Below, in pieces: positions 8,774 to 17,628 of a stretch of DNA of 64,000 nt. The stretch comes from Burkholderia sp. Ax-1724. GTDB lineage: Bacteria > Pseudomonadota > Gammaproteobacteria > Burkholderiales > Burkholderiaceae. Below the pieces are notes generated by a model that saw nothing but the letters and a program-made list of their open reading frames with translations, had not been told where the DNA came from and searched no databases. The stretch is from NCBI RefSeq assembly GCF_011752995.1, contig NZ_VWWL01000027.1:1-64000 (forward strand), given 5' to 3'. The translations under genes were made by a program, and so were the position numbers. Position 1 is the stretch's first letter; every line of letters begins with the position of its first letter.

Positions 8774-9727
8774 ATGGCATCTGCGATGAGAAACGAGTTG
8801 CAGCATCGCACGGTGCTGCTGAACGAAGCGGTCGACGCGCTGGTGACGCGCGCGGACGGCACGTATGTGGACGGCACGTTCGGCCGCGGCGGGCATAGCC
8901 GTCTCGTGCTGGAGCGCCTGGGCGACGCGGGGCGGCTGATCGCGTTCGACAAGGACCCGCTCGCCATTGCGACGGCGCAACAGATCGGCGATCCGCGCTT
9001 TGGCATCGTGCATGAGAGTTTTGCTTCACTGCGCTCCGCGATGGCGGAGCGTGGCGTAGGACGGGTGTCGGGGGTGTTGCTGGATCTGGGCATTTCGTCG
9101 CCGCAAATCGACGATCCGGAGCGGGGCTTCAGCTTTCGCGCCGACGGCCCGCTCGACATGCGGATGGACCCGACGCGCGGCGAGTCCGCGGCTGACTGGC
9201 TCGCGCGGGCCACGGTGCAGGAATTGACGGAGGTGATACGAGATTATGGGGAAGAACGGTTTGCTTTTCAGATTGCAAAGGCGCTTGTTGCTCGCCGGGC
9301 AGAGTCCGACCGTCTTGGGCCTCTCGTCAGCACGGGCGAGCTTGCCCAAATCGTGGCTAACGTCGTCAAAACCCGTGAGAAGGGTAAGGACCCGGCAACC
9401 CGCACCTTTCAGGCTATACGGATTCACGTCAATCAAGAGCTTGCGGAGTTGCAAGTCGTTCTAGAAGCAGCACTGTCGTTGCTGGAGCAAGGGGGGCGGC
9501 TGGTGGTCATCAGCTTTCATTCGCTCGAGGATCGGATCGTCAAGCGATTCATGCAGGCGCACGCGAGCACGCCGGCGGTCGACCGCCGCCTGCCGATCCG
9601 CGCGGTCGACCTGCCGAGCCCCCCGCTCAAGATCATCGGCCGCGTATTCCCGGGCGACGCCGAGCTCGCCGACAACCCGCGCGCCCGTTCTGCCGTGATG
9701 CGCGTGGCGGAGCGGATCGCGCCATGA
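8774..9727 (+). CDS. rsmH: 16S rRNA (cytosine(1402)-N4)-methyltransferase
   Basis: A 317-residue SAM-dependent enzyme that methylates N4 of C1402 in the ribosomal P site (formerly MraW). The SAM motif VDGTFGRGGHS is near residues 34-44. Further family segments are LLDLGISSPQIDDPERGFSF, MRMDPTRG and VISFHSLEDRIVK. A second in-frame ATG at 8786 (MRNELQHRTVLL) would give 313 residues and is nearly as plausible, because homology begins close to HRTVLLNEAV. Its stop overlaps the ftsL start (ATGA). Confidence 0.96.
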   Translation: MASAMRNELQHRTVLLNEAVDALVTRADGTYVDGTFGRGGHSRLVLERLGDAGRLIAFDKDPLAIATAQQIGDPRFGIVHESFASLRSAMAERGVGRVSGVLLDLGISSPQIDDPERGFSFRADGPLDMRMDPTRGESAADWLARATVQELTEVIRDYGEERFAFQIAKALVARRAESDRLGPLVSTGELAQIVANVVKTREKGKDPATRTFQAIRIHVNQELAELQVVLEAALSLLEQGGRLVVISFHSLEDRIVKRFMQAHASTPAVDRRLPIRAVDLPSPPLKIIGRVFPGDAELADNPRARSAVMRVAERIAP

Positions 9728-10074
9728 ACCGTCTCAACATTTTCCTGCTGATCATCGTGATGGGCTGTGCCTTGTCGGTCGTCAACGCGACCAATCAGCA
9801 GCGTCAGATTTTCATCCAGCTGCAGCGCGCCCAATCGCAGGAGCGCCAGCTGCAGCAGGACTATTCGCAGCTTCAATATCAGCAGAGCGCGCTGTCGAAA
9901 ACCTCGCGCATCGAGCAGATCGCCACCGCCTCGCTGAAGATGCAGTCGGTCACGACGGGCCGCACCCAGTACCTGACGCTCGACCCGGGCGCCGCGAAGG
10001 CCGTCGACGCGCCGATCCCCACTTCGGCACCGGCCTCGGCACCGGCGGCAACCCGGCGCGGAGGCGTGCGATGA
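9724..10074 (+). CDS. ftsL: Cell division protein FtsL
   Basis: A 116-residue bitopic division protein. There is a short cytoplasmic tip, one membrane helix (about 5-22, IFLLIIVMGCALSVV), then a Gln-rich periplasmic coiled coil (about 25-60) with which it pairs with FtsB and supports FtsQ and FtsWI. A Pro/Ala tail ends the protein. Identification rests on size, topology and position between rsmH and ftsI, since FtsL sequences diverge widely. Both ends overlap neighbours by ATGA, pointing to translational coupling. Confidence 0.93.
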   Translation: MNRLNIFLLIIVMGCALSVVNATNQQRQIFIQLQRAQSQERQLQQDYSQLQYQQSALSKTSRIEQIATASLKMQSVTTGRTQYLTLDPGAAKAVDAPIPTSAPASAPAATRRGGVR

Positions 10075-11936
10075 AAAAATCGTCGGCTCGCAAGAGCGTT
10101 GCGTTTTCCGCCAATCCGATCCTGTCGGTGCGCCTGCCGATGTGGCGCTCGAAGCTCGTCGTGTTCATGCTGTTCATGGCGTTCGTCGCGCTCGCCGGGC
10201 GCGCGTTCTGGATTCAGGGACCGGGCAACGCGTTCTATCTGAAGCAGGGCGAAATCCGCTATCAACGCCGCATCGAATTGCCGGCCACGCGCGGCAAGAT
10301 TCTCGACCGCAACGGTCTCGTGCTTGCCACGAGTCTGCCCGTGCGCGCGATCTGGGCGATTCCCGACGCGGTGCCGGACGATCTCGGCGCCGACAAGCTC
10401 GACTCGCTCGGGCGTCTGCTCGGCATGACGACGAAGGAGCTGCGCACGAAACTGTCGGAAGACAAGAATTTCGTCTACGTGAAGCGCCAGGTGCCGCTCG
10501 ACGTCGCCACGAAAGTCGCCGCGCTCGACATCCCCGGCATCTACTCGCGCGAGGAATACAAGCGCTTCTATCCGGAAGGCGAGATCACCGCCCACCTGAT
10601 CGGCTTCACGAACGTCGAGGACGAGGGCCAGGAAGGCGTCGAACTCGGCGACCAGAAGCTGCTCGCCGGCATGTCGGGCAGCCGCCGCGTCATCAAGGAC
10701 CGCATGGGTCACGTGATCGAGGACGTGGACGAGCAGGTCGTGCCGCACAACGGGCAGGACGTCGATCTGTCGATCGACAGCAAGATCCAGTACATCGCGT
10801 ATACGAACCTGAAAGCGGCCGTCGAGAAATTCAAGGCGAAGGCCGGCGCGGCGATGGTGATCGACGTGCGCACGGGCGAAGTGCTTGCGCTCGTCAATTA
10901 CCCGACCTACAACCCGAACGACCGCTCGCACCTGACCGGCGACCAGCTGCGCAACCGCATCCTGACCGACACGTTCGAGCCGGGCTCGATCATGAAGCCG
11001 TTCACGATTTCGCTCGCGCTCGATCTGCACCGCGTGACGCCGACTACACTGGTTGATACGGGCAACGGCCACTTCGTACTCGATGGCGCGCCGATTACCG
11101 ACGACGCCGGCTTCGGCGTGCTGACGGTCGGCGGCGTGATCCAGAAGTCGAGCAACATCGGCGCGACCAAGATCGCGATGCAGCTGCGGCCCGAAGAGAT
11201 GTGGAACATGTACACCAGCATCGGTCTCGGCCAGGCGCCGAAGGTCGGTTTCCCCGGCGCGGCGGCGGGCCGTCTGCGTCCGTGGAAGAGCTGGCGCCGC
11301 ATCGAGCAGGCGACTATGTCGTACGGCTACGGCCTGTCGGTGTCGCTGTTCCAGCTCGGCCGCGCATACACCGCGATCGCGCACGACGGCCAGCTCATGC
11401 CGGTGACGATTTTCCACACGCCGGGTGACCAGCCGGCCACCGGTCCGCAGATCTTCTCGCCGACCACCTCGCGCGAAGTGCGCACGATGCTCGAATCCGT
11501 CGTGTCGGCGCAGGGTACGTCGCCGGATGCGGCGGTGCCCGGCTATCGCGTCGGCGGCAAGAGCGGTACCGCGTACAAGCACGGTCCGCACGGCTACGAC
11601 CACTCCAAATACCGCGCGTCGTTCGTCGGCATGGCGCCGATGCCGAATCCGCGCATCGTCGTCGCCGTGTCGGTCGACGAACCGACCGCGGGCAGCCACT
11701 TCGGCGGCCAGGTGTCGGGGCCGGTGTTCTCGGGCATCGTCGGCGACACGCTGCGCGCGCTCAACGTGCCGCCCGACATGCCCGTCAAGCAGATGGTCGT
11801 GACCGACGACTCGGCTCCGCCCGCGCCCGGTGCGCCGGCGACGCAAGCCACGGTGAAGAAGCTGTCCACGAGTCCCGGCGTGAAAAAGATGACCATTTCC
11901 GCCAACGCGAAAAATCGTCCCGGAGTCGAGCGATGA
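10071..11936 (+). CDS. ftsI: Peptidoglycan D,D-transpeptidase FtsI (penicillin-binding protein 3)
   Basis: A 621-residue class B penicillin-binding protein, the septal transpeptidase. One membrane anchor (about 28-45) is followed by the pedestal domain and the transpeptidase domain. The active-site motifs are Ser306-x-x-Lys309 (SIMK), Ser360-Ser361-Asn362 (SSN) and Lys497-Ser498-Gly499 (KSG). It works with the glycosyltransferase FtsW encoded further down the same cluster. The C-terminal tail after about 575 is Pro/Ala/Lys-rich and probably disordered. Start and stop each overlap the neighbouring genes by four bases. Confidence 0.97.
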   Translation: MKKSSARKSVAFSANPILSVRLPMWRSKLVVFMLFMAFVALAGRAFWIQGPGNAFYLKQGEIRYQRRIELPATRGKILDRNGLVLATSLPVRAIWAIPDAVPDDLGADKLDSLGRLLGMTTKELRTKLSEDKNFVYVKRQVPLDVATKVAALDIPGIYSREEYKRFYPEGEITAHLIGFTNVEDEGQEGVELGDQKLLAGMSGSRRVIKDRMGHVIEDVDEQVVPHNGQDVDLSIDSKIQYIAYTNLKAAVEKFKAKAGAAMVIDVRTGEVLALVNYPTYNPNDRSHLTGDQLRNRILTDTFEPGSIMKPFTISLALDLHRVTPTTLVDTGNGHFVLDGAPITDDAGFGVLTVGGVIQKSSNIGATKIAMQLRPEEMWNMYTSIGLGQAPKVGFPGAAAGRLRPWKSWRRIEQATMSYGYGLSVSLFQLGRAYTAIAHDGQLMPVTIFHTPGDQPATGPQIFSPTTSREVRTMLESVVSAQGTSPDAAVPGYRVGGKSGTAYKHGPHGYDHSKYRASFVGMAPMPNPRIVVAVSVDEPTAGSHFGGQVSGPVFSGIVGDTLRALNVPPDMPVKQMVVTDDSAPPAPGAPATQATVKKLSTSPGVKKMTISANAKNRPGVER

Positions 11937-13495
11937 GCGTGCTGCGCGAGCAACATCCAGCGCACCGGCAGATCGCCGACGCCCTCGCCTGGCTGCACGA
12001 GCACGTGCGGCCAGGCGCGCAATTGCATGCCGACACGCGCTCGCTCGCGGCCGGCGACGCGTTCTTCGCCTACGCGGTCGACGGCGCGGACAACCGCCCG
12101 TTCATCGGCGCCGCGCTCGACCGTGGCGCGACGGCTGTGCTTGTGCAACCCGAAGGTTTCGCCGGCGCGCTCGACGCGTCGGTCGCGCACGCGGTGCCGG
12201 CGCTGAACGAACTGGCCGGCTCGATCGCGAGCGCATGGTACGGCGAGCCGAGCGATGCGATGCTCGCGGTCGGCATTACGGGCACGAACGGCAAGACTTC
12301 GTGCAGCCAGTGGATCGCCACGGCGCTCAGTGCACTTGGCACGCGCTGCGCGATCGTCGGCACGCTCGGTACCGGTTTCCCCGGCCAGCTCGTGCACACC
12401 GGCTTCACGACGCCCGACGCGCCGCAACTGCAACGCAGTCTCGCGCAACTGCGCGACGCGGGCGCGCAGGCGATCGCGATGGAAGTGTCGTCGCATGCGC
12501 TGCATCAGGGGCGCGTGAACGGCACTGCATTCGACATCGCCGTATTCACGAATCTCACGCAGGATCATCTCGACTATCACGGTACGTTCGACGCCTACGA
12601 GGCGGCGAAGGCACGCCTGTTTGCCTGGCCCGAACTGCAGGCAGCCGTGATCAATCGCGACGATGCCGCCGGCCGCCGTTTGCTCGCGGCCACGCGCGGC
12701 CATGCGCGCACCATCGCGTACGGCATCGAAGCCGGGCAAGGCAGCGTCGACGCCAAGGATGCGCCGCAAGCCGACGCGTGGCTCGTCGCCTCGAACGTGC
12801 GTGCCACGACCACCGGCACGGCGTTTCATCTGACTACCTCGGACTGGGGCAGCGCCGAAGTCGACGTGCAAACGCTCGGCGCGTTCAACGTGAGCAATCT
12901 GCTTGCGGTGCTCGGCACGCTGCTCGCCGCGGACGTGCCGTTCGACGCGGCGCTTGCCGAACTCGCGAAGCTCGAATCGGTGAACGGCCGCATGCAGCGC
13001 CTTGGCGGCCGTCTGCAAAACGATGAGCCGCTCGTCGTGGTCGATTACGCGCATACGCCTGACGCACTCGAAAAGACGCTCGACGCACTGCGCCCGATCG
13101 CCGCCGCGCGCGGCGGCGAACTCGTCTGCATGTTCGGCTGCGGCGGCGACCGCGATGCAACCAAGCGTCCGCTGATGGGCGCGATCGCCGAAAAGCTCGC
13201 CGACAGCGTTGTCGTTACGAGCGACAACCCGCGCAGCGAAGATCCGCAGTCGATCATCGAGCAGATCGTCGCGGGCATGCGGGACGCGTCGCGGACGCGC
13301 CGCATCGAAGACCGCGCGAGCGCGATCCTGCAGGCGATCCGCGGCGCCGCGCGCGAAGACGTCGTCGTGCTGGCCGGCAAGGGACACGAAGCCACCCAGG
13401 AAATCATGGGCAAGAAACGCGCATTCTCCGATCAGGACCACGCCCGCCTCGCGCTTGCCGCGCGCGCGACGCACGCACGCGGAGGTGGCGAATGA
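11933..13495 (+). CDS. murE: UDP-N-acetylmuramoyl-L-alanyl-D-glutamate--2,6-diaminopimelate ligase
   Basis: A 520-residue cytoplasmic Mur ligase that adds meso-diaminopimelate as the third residue of the peptide stem. The ATP loop TGTNGKT is at 117-123, and the substrate loop DNPR (431-434) is the known mark for diaminopimelate rather than lysine. The three-domain Mur order is seen: an N-terminal UDP-binding domain, the central ATPase (HDHLDYHGTF region near 204-213), and a C-terminal domain with GRMQRL. Like the other ligases of this cluster, it is slightly longer than the E. coli enzyme. It overlaps ftsI and murF by four bases on either side. Confidence 0.97.
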   Translation: MSVLREQHPAHRQIADALAWLHEHVRPGAQLHADTRSLAAGDAFFAYAVDGADNRPFIGAALDRGATAVLVQPEGFAGALDASVAHAVPALNELAGSIASAWYGEPSDAMLAVGITGTNGKTSCSQWIATALSALGTRCAIVGTLGTGFPGQLVHTGFTTPDAPQLQRSLAQLRDAGAQAIAMEVSSHALHQGRVNGTAFDIAVFTNLTQDHLDYHGTFDAYEAAKARLFAWPELQAAVINRDDAAGRRLLAATRGHARTIAYGIEAGQGSVDAKDAPQADAWLVASNVRATTTGTAFHLTTSDWGSAEVDVQTLGAFNVSNLLAVLGTLLAADVPFDAALAELAKLESVNGRMQRLGGRLQNDEPLVVVDYAHTPDALEKTLDALRPIAAARGGELVCMFGCGGDRDATKRPLMGAIAEKLADSVVVTSDNPRSEDPQSIIEQIVAGMRDASRTRRIEDRASAILQAIRGAAREDVVVLAGKGHEATQEIMGKKRAFSDQDHARLALAARATHARGGGE

Positions 13496-14904
13496 GCATG
13501 TTCTCGCTGCACGAAGCCGCCGCGCTGATTCCGGGCGCCACCGTGTCGGGCGACGCCGGCGCGCGTTTCGAGCGCGTCTCGACCGACAGCCGCAGTGCCG
13601 GCCCCGGCGACCTGTTCGTCGCGATCAAGGGCGACCGTTTCGACGCGCACGACTTCCTGCCGCAAGTCGCCGAGCGCAACGTCGCGGCCGTGCTCGTCAC
13701 GCGCACGCCGGAGAACTGGAGCGTGCCCGCGATCCGCGTCGCCGAGACGCGCGCCGCGCTCGGCGCGCTCGCGCGCGGCTGGCGCCGCCAGTTCGGCATG
13801 CCGCTCGTCGCGGTCACAGGCAGCAACGGCAAGACCACGGTCAAGGAAATGATCGCGTCGATTTTCGCGGCCGCGGTCGGCGCGGATGCGCGTCTTGCCA
13901 CCGCCGGCAATTTCAACAACGACATCGGTCTGCCGCTCACGCTGTTCCGTCTGCACGCCGCGCATCAGCTCGCGGTGGTCGAGCTCGGCATGAATCATCC
14001 GGGCGAAACCGAACTGCTCGCGAAGATCGCCGAGCCGACGGTTGCCGTCGTCAACAACGCGCAGCGCGAGCATCAGGAATTCATGGCGACCGTCGAAGCG
14101 GTCGCGCTCGAACACGCGAGCGTGATTCACGCGCTGGCGCCCGACGGCACGGCCGTGTTCCCCGCCGACGATGCCTACGCGAGCATCTGGCGCGTGGCCG
14201 CGACCGGCAACCGCATGCTCGATTTCGCGCTGAACAGCGCGGAGCGCACGACCGAAGCCGCGGTGACGGGCCGCTTCGACGGCCAGCGCCTGAGCATCGA
14301 CACGCCGCAAGGCCACCTCGACGTCACGCTGCAGGTGCTCGGCGATCACAACGCGCACAACGCGCTCGCGGCGACTTCGGCGGCGCTCGCCGCGGGCGTG
14401 TCGCTCGACGCGATCCGGCGCGGTCTCGAATCGTTCGGCGCGGTGAAGGGGCGTCTGCAAGTGAAGCAGGCCGCGCTCGGCACGCTCGCGGGCGCCACCG
14501 TGATCGACGACACCTACAACGCGAATCCCGATTCGATGCGCGCCGCGATCGACGTGCTCGCGTCGCGCGCCGCGCCGCGCGTGCTCGTGATGGGCGACAT
14601 GGGCGAAGTCGGCGACAACGGCCCGGCGTTTCATCGCGAAATCGGCGCGTATGCGAAAGAGCGCGGTATCGACGCGCTGTATGCAATGGGCGACGCCTCG
14701 CGCGACGCCTGCATCGCATACGGCGCGGGCGCGCACCACCTCGCCGATGTCGGCGCGCTGGTCGCGCAATTGCAGCAGGCCGGCTTCGGCGCGGCCGCAA
14801 CGCTTCTCGTGAAAGGCTCGCGCTTCATGCAGATGGAGCGCGTGGTGGACGCCGTGACGAGTCCACAACCCAACGCCGCGGGCACGACGCCCGCGGCACA
14901 TTGA
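13492..14904 (+). CDS. murF: UDP-N-acetylmuramoyl-tripeptide--D-alanyl-D-alanine ligase
   Basis: A 470-residue Mur ligase that attaches the D-Ala-D-Ala dipeptide made by Ddl (encoded 6.5 kb downstream). The ATP loop is TGSNGKTT (109-116). The family segments ELGMNHPGE, NNAQREHQEF and DTYNANPDSM follow. It finishes the cytoplasmic pentapeptide precursor that MraY, encoded next, loads on undecaprenyl phosphate. The short tail QPNAAGTTPAAH is outside the fold. The gap to mraY is 17 bases and carries AGAAGGAA as ribosome site. Confidence 0.97.
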   Translation: MSMFSLHEAAALIPGATVSGDAGARFERVSTDSRSAGPGDLFVAIKGDRFDAHDFLPQVAERNVAAVLVTRTPENWSVPAIRVAETRAALGALARGWRRQFGMPLVAVTGSNGKTTVKEMIASIFAAAVGADARLATAGNFNNDIGLPLTLFRLHAAHQLAVVELGMNHPGETELLAKIAEPTVAVVNNAQREHQEFMATVEAVALEHASVIHALAPDGTAVFPADDAYASIWRVAATGNRMLDFALNSAERTTEAAVTGRFDGQRLSIDTPQGHLDVTLQVLGDHNAHNALAATSAALAAGVSLDAIRRGLESFGAVKGRLQVKQAALGTLAGATVIDDTYNANPDSMRAAIDVLASRAAPRVLVMGDMGEVGDNGPAFHREIGAYAKERGIDALYAMGDASRDACIAYGAGAHHLADVGALVAQLQQAGFGAAATLLVKGSRFMQMERVVDAVTSPQPNAAGTTPAAH

Positions 14905-14921
14905 AATAGAAGGAACCCGGC

Positions 14922-16091
14922 ATGCTACTGGCGCTGGCGCAATGGCTGCAGAATGACGCAAGCTTCTTGCGCGTGTTCAGTTATCTGACGTTTCGCGCGG
15001 TGATGGCGACCATCACCGCGCTGTCGATCGGGCTCGTCTGCGGCCCGGCGGTAATTCGCAAGCTGACCGCGATGAAGGTCGGCCAGGCCGTGCGCAAGGA
15101 CGGTCCGCAAACGCACCTCGTCAAATCCGGCACGCCGACGATGGGCGGCGTGCTGATCCTGCTCGGCATCGCCGTGGCCACGCTGCTGTGGGCCGACCTG
15201 ACCAACCGCTTCATCTGGATCGTGATGCTCGTCACGTTCGGCTTCGGCGTGATCGGCTGGGTCGACGATTACCGCAAGGTCGTCTACAAGGACCCGCGCG
15301 GCATGTCCTCGCGCGAGAAGTATTTCTGGCAGTCGGTGATCGGTCTGTTCGCGGCGGTCTATCTCGCGTTCAGCGTGTCCGAGGCGAGCAACGTGCGCGT
15401 GTTCGACCTGTTCATGGCGTGGGTGCGCAGCGGCCTGTCGATGGGCTTGCCCGCGCGCGCCGACCTGATGCTGCCGTTCTTCAAGTCGATCAGCTATCCG
15501 CTCGGCGTGTGGGGCTTCATCGTGCTGACGTATCTCGTGATCGTCGGCGCGAGCAATGCCGTGAATCTGACCGACGGCCTCGACGGCCTCGTCATCATGC
15601 CGGTCGTGCTGGTGGGCGCGTCGCTCGGCGTGTTCGCGTACGTGATGGGCAGCTCGGTCTATTCGAAGTACCTGCTGTTCCCGCACATTGCCGGCGCGGG
15701 CGAATTGCTGATCTTCTGCTCGGCGATGGGCGGCGCGGGCCTCGCGTTCCTGTGGTTCAACACGCACCCGGCGCAGATGTTCATGGGCGACGTCGGCGCG
15801 CTCGCGCTCGGCGGCGCGCTCGGCACGGTCGCGGTGATCGTGCGTCAGGAAATCGTGCTGTTCATCATGGGCGGCATCTTCGTCGCGGAAACGCTGTCGG
15901 TGATGTTGCAGGTCACGTGGTTCAAATACACCAAGCGCCGCTACGGCGAAGGGCGGCGCCTCTTCAGGATGGCGCCGCTGCATCACCATTTCGAATTGTC
16001 GGGCTGGAAGGAAACGCAGGTGGTCGTGCGTTTCTGGATCATCACGTTGATGTTGTGCCTGTTCGGTTTGTCCACTCTCAAATTGCGTTAA
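14922..16091 (+). CDS. mraY: Phospho-N-acetylmuramoyl-pentapeptide-transferase
   Basis: A 389-residue polytopic inner-membrane enzyme that makes lipid I from UDP-MurNAc-pentapeptide and undecaprenyl phosphate. Hydrophobic segments spread over the length fit ten helices. Family motifs are KSGTPTMGG (about 67-75), GWVDDYRKV (the acidic metal region near 110), NLTDGLDGL, and the HHHFE loop close to the C-terminus (APLHHHFELSGWKE). Length is slightly above E. coli MraY (360). It sits between murF and murD as expected. Confidence 0.97.
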   Translation: MLLALAQWLQNDASFLRVFSYLTFRAVMATITALSIGLVCGPAVIRKLTAMKVGQAVRKDGPQTHLVKSGTPTMGGVLILLGIAVATLLWADLTNRFIWIVMLVTFGFGVIGWVDDYRKVVYKDPRGMSSREKYFWQSVIGLFAAVYLAFSVSEASNVRVFDLFMAWVRSGLSMGLPARADLMLPFFKSISYPLGVWGFIVLTYLVIVGASNAVNLTDGLDGLVIMPVVLVGASLGVFAYVMGSSVYSKYLLFPHIAGAGELLIFCSAMGGAGLAFLWFNTHPAQMFMGDVGALALGGALGTVAVIVRQEIVLFIMGGIFVAETLSVMLQVTWFKYTKRRYGEGRRLFRMAPLHHHFELSGWKETQVVVRFWIITLMLCLFGLSTLKLR

Positions 16092-16116
16092 GCAGCGGTA
16101 TTTAAGGAAGCAGGCG

Positions 16117-17628
16117 ATGTTCGGCGAGAAGTTTCGGGATCGGCAAAAGCCGAGGGTGCTCGTGCTGGGACTGGGTGAATCCGGTCTCGCGATGGCGCGC
16201 TGGTGCGCCAGGCACGGTTGTCGGCTGCGGGTGGCCGATACGCGCGAGGTGCCGCCGAACCTGTCCGCGCTCGAAGCGGATGGCGTCGATGCCGATTTCG
16301 TCGGCGGTCCGTTTGCGCCAGTGCTGCTCGACGGCGTCGAACTGGTCGCGATCAGCCCGGGGCTGTCGCCGCTCGCCGCCGATCTGCTGCCGCTGATCGC
16401 GGCGGCGCGCGAGCAGGGCATTCCGGTGTGGGGCGAGCTCGAACTGTTCTCGCAGGCCTTGCGCACGCTCGGCGAATCGGGCTACGCGCCGAAGGTGATC
16501 GCGATTACCGGCACGAACGGCAAGACCACGACGACGAGCCTGACCGGCCTGCTGTGCGAACGCGCGGGCAGGAAGGTCGCGGTGGCCGGCAACATCAGCC
16601 CGTCGCTGCTCGACAAGCTCTCCGAAGCGATCGACCAGACCGCGCTGCCCGACGTGTGGGTGCTCGAACTGTCGAGCTTCCAGCTGGAAACCTCGCATAC
16701 GTTTGCGCCCGATGCGGCGGCCGTGCTCAACATCACGCAGGATCACCTCGACTGGCACGGCGGGCTCGATGCGTACGCGGCGGCGAAGGGGCGCATCTTC
16801 GGTACACAGACCGTGCGCGTGCTGAATCGCGACGACGCGCGCGTGATGTCGCTCGCGTCCGCGAGCGATGAAGCCGAGGTGATCACGTTCGGCGTGACCG
16901 AACCGCAGAACGACGGCGATTATGGTCTGCTGCGCGATAACGGCATGGTGTGGCTCGTCGAGGCGCACGATCGCGACGCGAGCGACGAACCGACACCGAA
17001 GCGCCGCCGCAAGAACGAAGCGGCCGCCACGCCGGACATCGCGCTGAAGCGCCTGATGCCCGCCGACGCATTGCGCATCCGCGGCTTGCACAACGCCGCG
17101 AACGCGTTGGCCGCGTATGCGCTCGCGCGCGCGATCGGCCTGCCCGGCGCGCCGTTGCTGCATGGCTTGCGCGAATATCGCGGCGAGCCGCATCGGGTGG
17201 AACTGATCGCGTCGATCGACGGCATCGACTACGTGGACGACAGCAAGGGCACCAACGTCGGCGCGACGGTCGCCGCGCTCGACGGTCTCGCGCAGCGCAT
17301 CGTGCTGATCGCCGGCGGCGACGGCAAGGGCCAGGCGTTCGAACCGCTCGCCGCGCCGGTCATGCGCTGGTGTCGCGCGGTGATGCTGATCGGCCGCGAC
17401 GCGCCGCAGATTCGCGCGGCGCTTGAGCACAGCGGCGTCGCAATGACGGATCACGCGACGCTCGAAGAAGCGACGCGCGCTGCCGCCGCGCTCGCTCAGC
17501 CTGGCGACGCGGTGCTGCTCTCGCCCGCCTGCGCGAGCCTGGACATGTTCAGGAGTTACGCACATCGGGCCGAGGTATTCCGCGGCACGGTGGAAGACAT
17601 CGCGGCCGAACGGGGGACGATGATATGA
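16117..17628 (+). CDS. murD: UDP-N-acetylmuramoyl-L-alanine--D-glutamate ligase
   Basis: A 503-residue Mur ligase adding D-glutamate. GLGESGLAMARW near residue 15 belongs to the UDP-binding domain. The ATP loop is TGTNGKT (131-137), followed by ELSSFQLE and NITQDHLDWHGG. The C-terminal domain has YVDDSKGTNVGAT and LLSPACASLDMF. It is about 65 residues longer than E. coli MurD. Much of the excess is a charged insert around residues 284-308 (RDASDEPTPKRRRKNEAA), unlike the rest of the protein. It overlaps ftsW by ATGA. Confidence 0.96.
   Translation: MFGEKFRDRQKPRVLVLGLGESGLAMARWCARHGCRLRVADTREVPPNLSALEADGVDADFVGGPFAPVLLDGVELVAISPGLSPLAADLLPLIAAAREQGIPVWGELELFSQALRTLGESGYAPKVIAITGTNGKTTTTSLTGLLCERAGRKVAVAGNISPSLLDKLSEAIDQTALPDVWVLELSSFQLETSHTFAPDAAAVLNITQDHLDWHGGLDAYAAAKGRIFGTQTVRVLNRDDARVMSLASASDEAEVITFGVTEPQNDGDYGLLRDNGMVWLVEAHDRDASDEPTPKRRRKNEAAATPDIALKRLMPADALRIRGLHNAANALAAYALARAIGLPGAPLLHGLREYRGEPHRVELIASIDGIDYVDDSKGTNVGATVAALDGLAQRIVLIAGGDGKGQAFEPLAAPVMRWCRAVMLIGRDAPQIRAALEHSGVAMTDHATLEEATRAAAALAQPGDAVLLSPACASLDMFRSYAHRAEVFRGTVEDIAAERGTMI

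Noticed and set aside
9879..13474. Two long antisense frames opposite ftsI and murE (655 and 626 residues)
   Set aside because: Low-complexity Arg/His/Asp-rich products typical of third-position shadows; sense genes carry all family motifs.
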